From assembly GCA_963575745.1 (NCBI GenBank), contig CAUYUJ010010506.1:1-28100 (forward strand): DNA of 28,100 nucleotides, in the 5' to 3' direction. The DNA comes from Prorocentrum cordatum. Its lineage: Eukaryota > Sar > Dinophyceae > Prorocentrales > Prorocentraceae. Below, piece after piece: positions 26,985 to 28,100 of this stretch (within the stretch, counting starts at the first letter, position 1; every line of letters begins with the position of its first letter). The position numbers and the translations under genes are program-made. Below the pieces are notes generated by a model. That model had not been told where the DNA came from. It saw only the letters and a list, made by a program, of their open reading frames with translations, and did no database searches.

Positions 26985-28100
26985 AGCACGTGAAGTCCCT
27001 GCTGGACGTCGCTGACCTGGACTCCCTGGAGGTGGCCTCCCGCTGGGCCCTTGTCAAGGAAATCATGACCGAGGCGGCGCGCCTGACCAGGAACGAGATC
27101 CAGGCCCTCCCGATCGGCGACTACAGCGAGGATGCTGAGGGCGGCAGACGGCTTTCCATGCGTGCCATTGCGCGAGCCGTCTGACGTCAAGATGCGCACC
27201 TCGCGCGTCGCCTGATGCGATCGACGGCGCTGGGCGAGAAGCACCTGTCCGTCAACCCTGCTGAGTGGGCTCCCTCCTCGCTGCTGAGGACTTCGATCGG
27301 GACTGCCGCTTGCTGCGCGCGGCCTGGCGCGAGCGCCAGCGCGCTGCGGCCGCCGCGCGGCTCCGCGAGGAGGCGCGCCTCAGGCCTGGCGCCGAGGGGC
27401 CCGACAAGTGGCAGCTGCTGAAGCTCCAGCGGGCGGCGCAGCGTAGGGCCATGCTCTGGGCGCCCTTTCGTCGACGCCTGGTCCTCGCTGGAGTCCGCTT
27501 GGAGAGCGCCGGCCATAGTGCGTCCATCGAGCGTGACCCTGTCTGCGTGTTCGACGCCCTGCGCTCACACTGGAACCCCCACTTCACGGACCAGCCTGTC
27601 GACATGGACGCGATTGACCGCTACCTGGACATGTATCTTCCCTCCTTCGAGGCGCCCTTGCTGCACGTGCCATCCGTCAATGCTCTCCGTGCAGCCCTTC
27701 GGCGTGCGACTCCGTCTGCGCCTGGCCCTGACCGCCTGATGGCCAAAGCCTGGATGGCGGACGAGCGGCTCTCTGACGTCCTCCACTCCCTGATGCTGCG
27801 CCTCTTCGCGGGGGGAGGCGCTCCCCTGGGCTTCAACTGCGCGGACATGGCCTTCATTCCCAAGGGCTCGGAGGCGTCCGACTCCTTCGACGTGGCCAGG
27901 TCGCCTGGCCGCGTCCGCCCGCTGAGCTTGAAGAACGCTGGCGCGAAGGCGGTGGCGTCGGCGACGAACATCCAGCTAGGTCACTTGACTGCCCACCGCG
28001 CGCACCCTGCGCAGCAAGGCTTCATTCGCGGCCGCAACTTCCTTGGCCACATTGCCCGCCAGGATGCGATCGCTCGAGCCGCGGGGCACCGCCCTGACCT
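26985..28100 (+). pseudogene. LINE copy 2, pre-RT linker and reverse transcriptase, partial at window end
   Basis: The linker CVKHVKSLLDVADLDSLEVA reads in a frame opened at 26912 and ends at TGA 27182-27184, the same stop as in copy 1 (8098-8100). The RT frame then starts near 27265 and includes RPLSLKNAGAKA (about 27914) and QQGFIRGRN (about 28013). The window ends just before motif A, so the catalytic Asp pair cannot be checked. Confidence 0.8.

Larger units (their letters stand above)
21812..28100 (+). mobile_element. LINE-like element copy 2 with 5' monomer array, cut by the window end
   Basis: Homology with copy 1 begins at AAATTAGCCTGGCG (2768 and 21812) and continues through monomers, purine/CA tract, spliced-leader relict, ORF1, endonuclease and RT up to the window end, which corresponds to about 9016 in copy 1. 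By eye the final 1.1 kb differs at only about six to eight places. Divergence is concentrated in indel clusters at about 22830-23140, 25708-25815 and 26095-26250. Its 5' flank is CA repeat, unlike copy 1. Confidence 0.88.

Overview
The window reads as dinoflagellate nuclear DNA. The evidence is a doubled relict of the dinoflagellate trans-spliced leader (5157-5193, repeated at 24224-24262), two introns that restore reading only as GC-AG introns, a GC-rich genome packed with minisatellites, LINE-type retroelements, and a secreted protein ending in a VWD-like domain of a type I recall as common in dinoflagellate protein sets. I cannot name the genus from this sequence.

Layout: 1-164 nothing recognisable; about 165-1735 a 77-bp minisatellite; 1736-2767 low-annotation sequence with one doubtful minus-strand ORF; 2768 to about 10890 a LINE-like element (copy 1) whose 5' part is an array of 111-116-bp and then 90-bp monomers, followed by a purine/CA tract, a tandem spliced-leader relict, ORF1 (coiled coil), an AP-type endonuclease and a broken reverse transcriptase; 11011-11492 a 62-bp minisatellite interrupted by a hexamer tract; about 11501-13462 a P-loop NTPase-like gene with one clear intron and several in-frame stops; 13871-14393 a tandem pair of foldback (hairpin) elements; 14468-14680 an AT/ACATAT island; 14681-15834 no gene seen; 16135-19141 a secreted multi-domain protein gene (Gly-rich, discoidin-like, Cys-containing, Thr/Pro linker, VWD-like) with one very T-rich intron; 19571-21811 a 2.2-kb CA-type array with a higher-order repeat of about 510 bp; 21812-28100 a second copy of the same LINE-like unit, cut by the window end inside the reverse transcriptase.

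The strongest structural signal is that the satellite array, purine/CA tract, spliced-leader relict and LINE coding region travel together as one unit of more than 6.2 kb with a sharp shared 5' edge (2768 and 21812), and that both copies share lesions (a TGA and a frameshift before the RT). This suggests either a LINE with tandem 5' monomers, like mouse L1, or recent DNA-level duplication of a dead element together with its flanking satellite. The spliced-leader relict shows that the ancestor passed through mature, trans-spliced mRNA at least once. The two host-like genes (P-loop NTPase-like and secreted VWD protein) have no visible functional link to each other or to the element.
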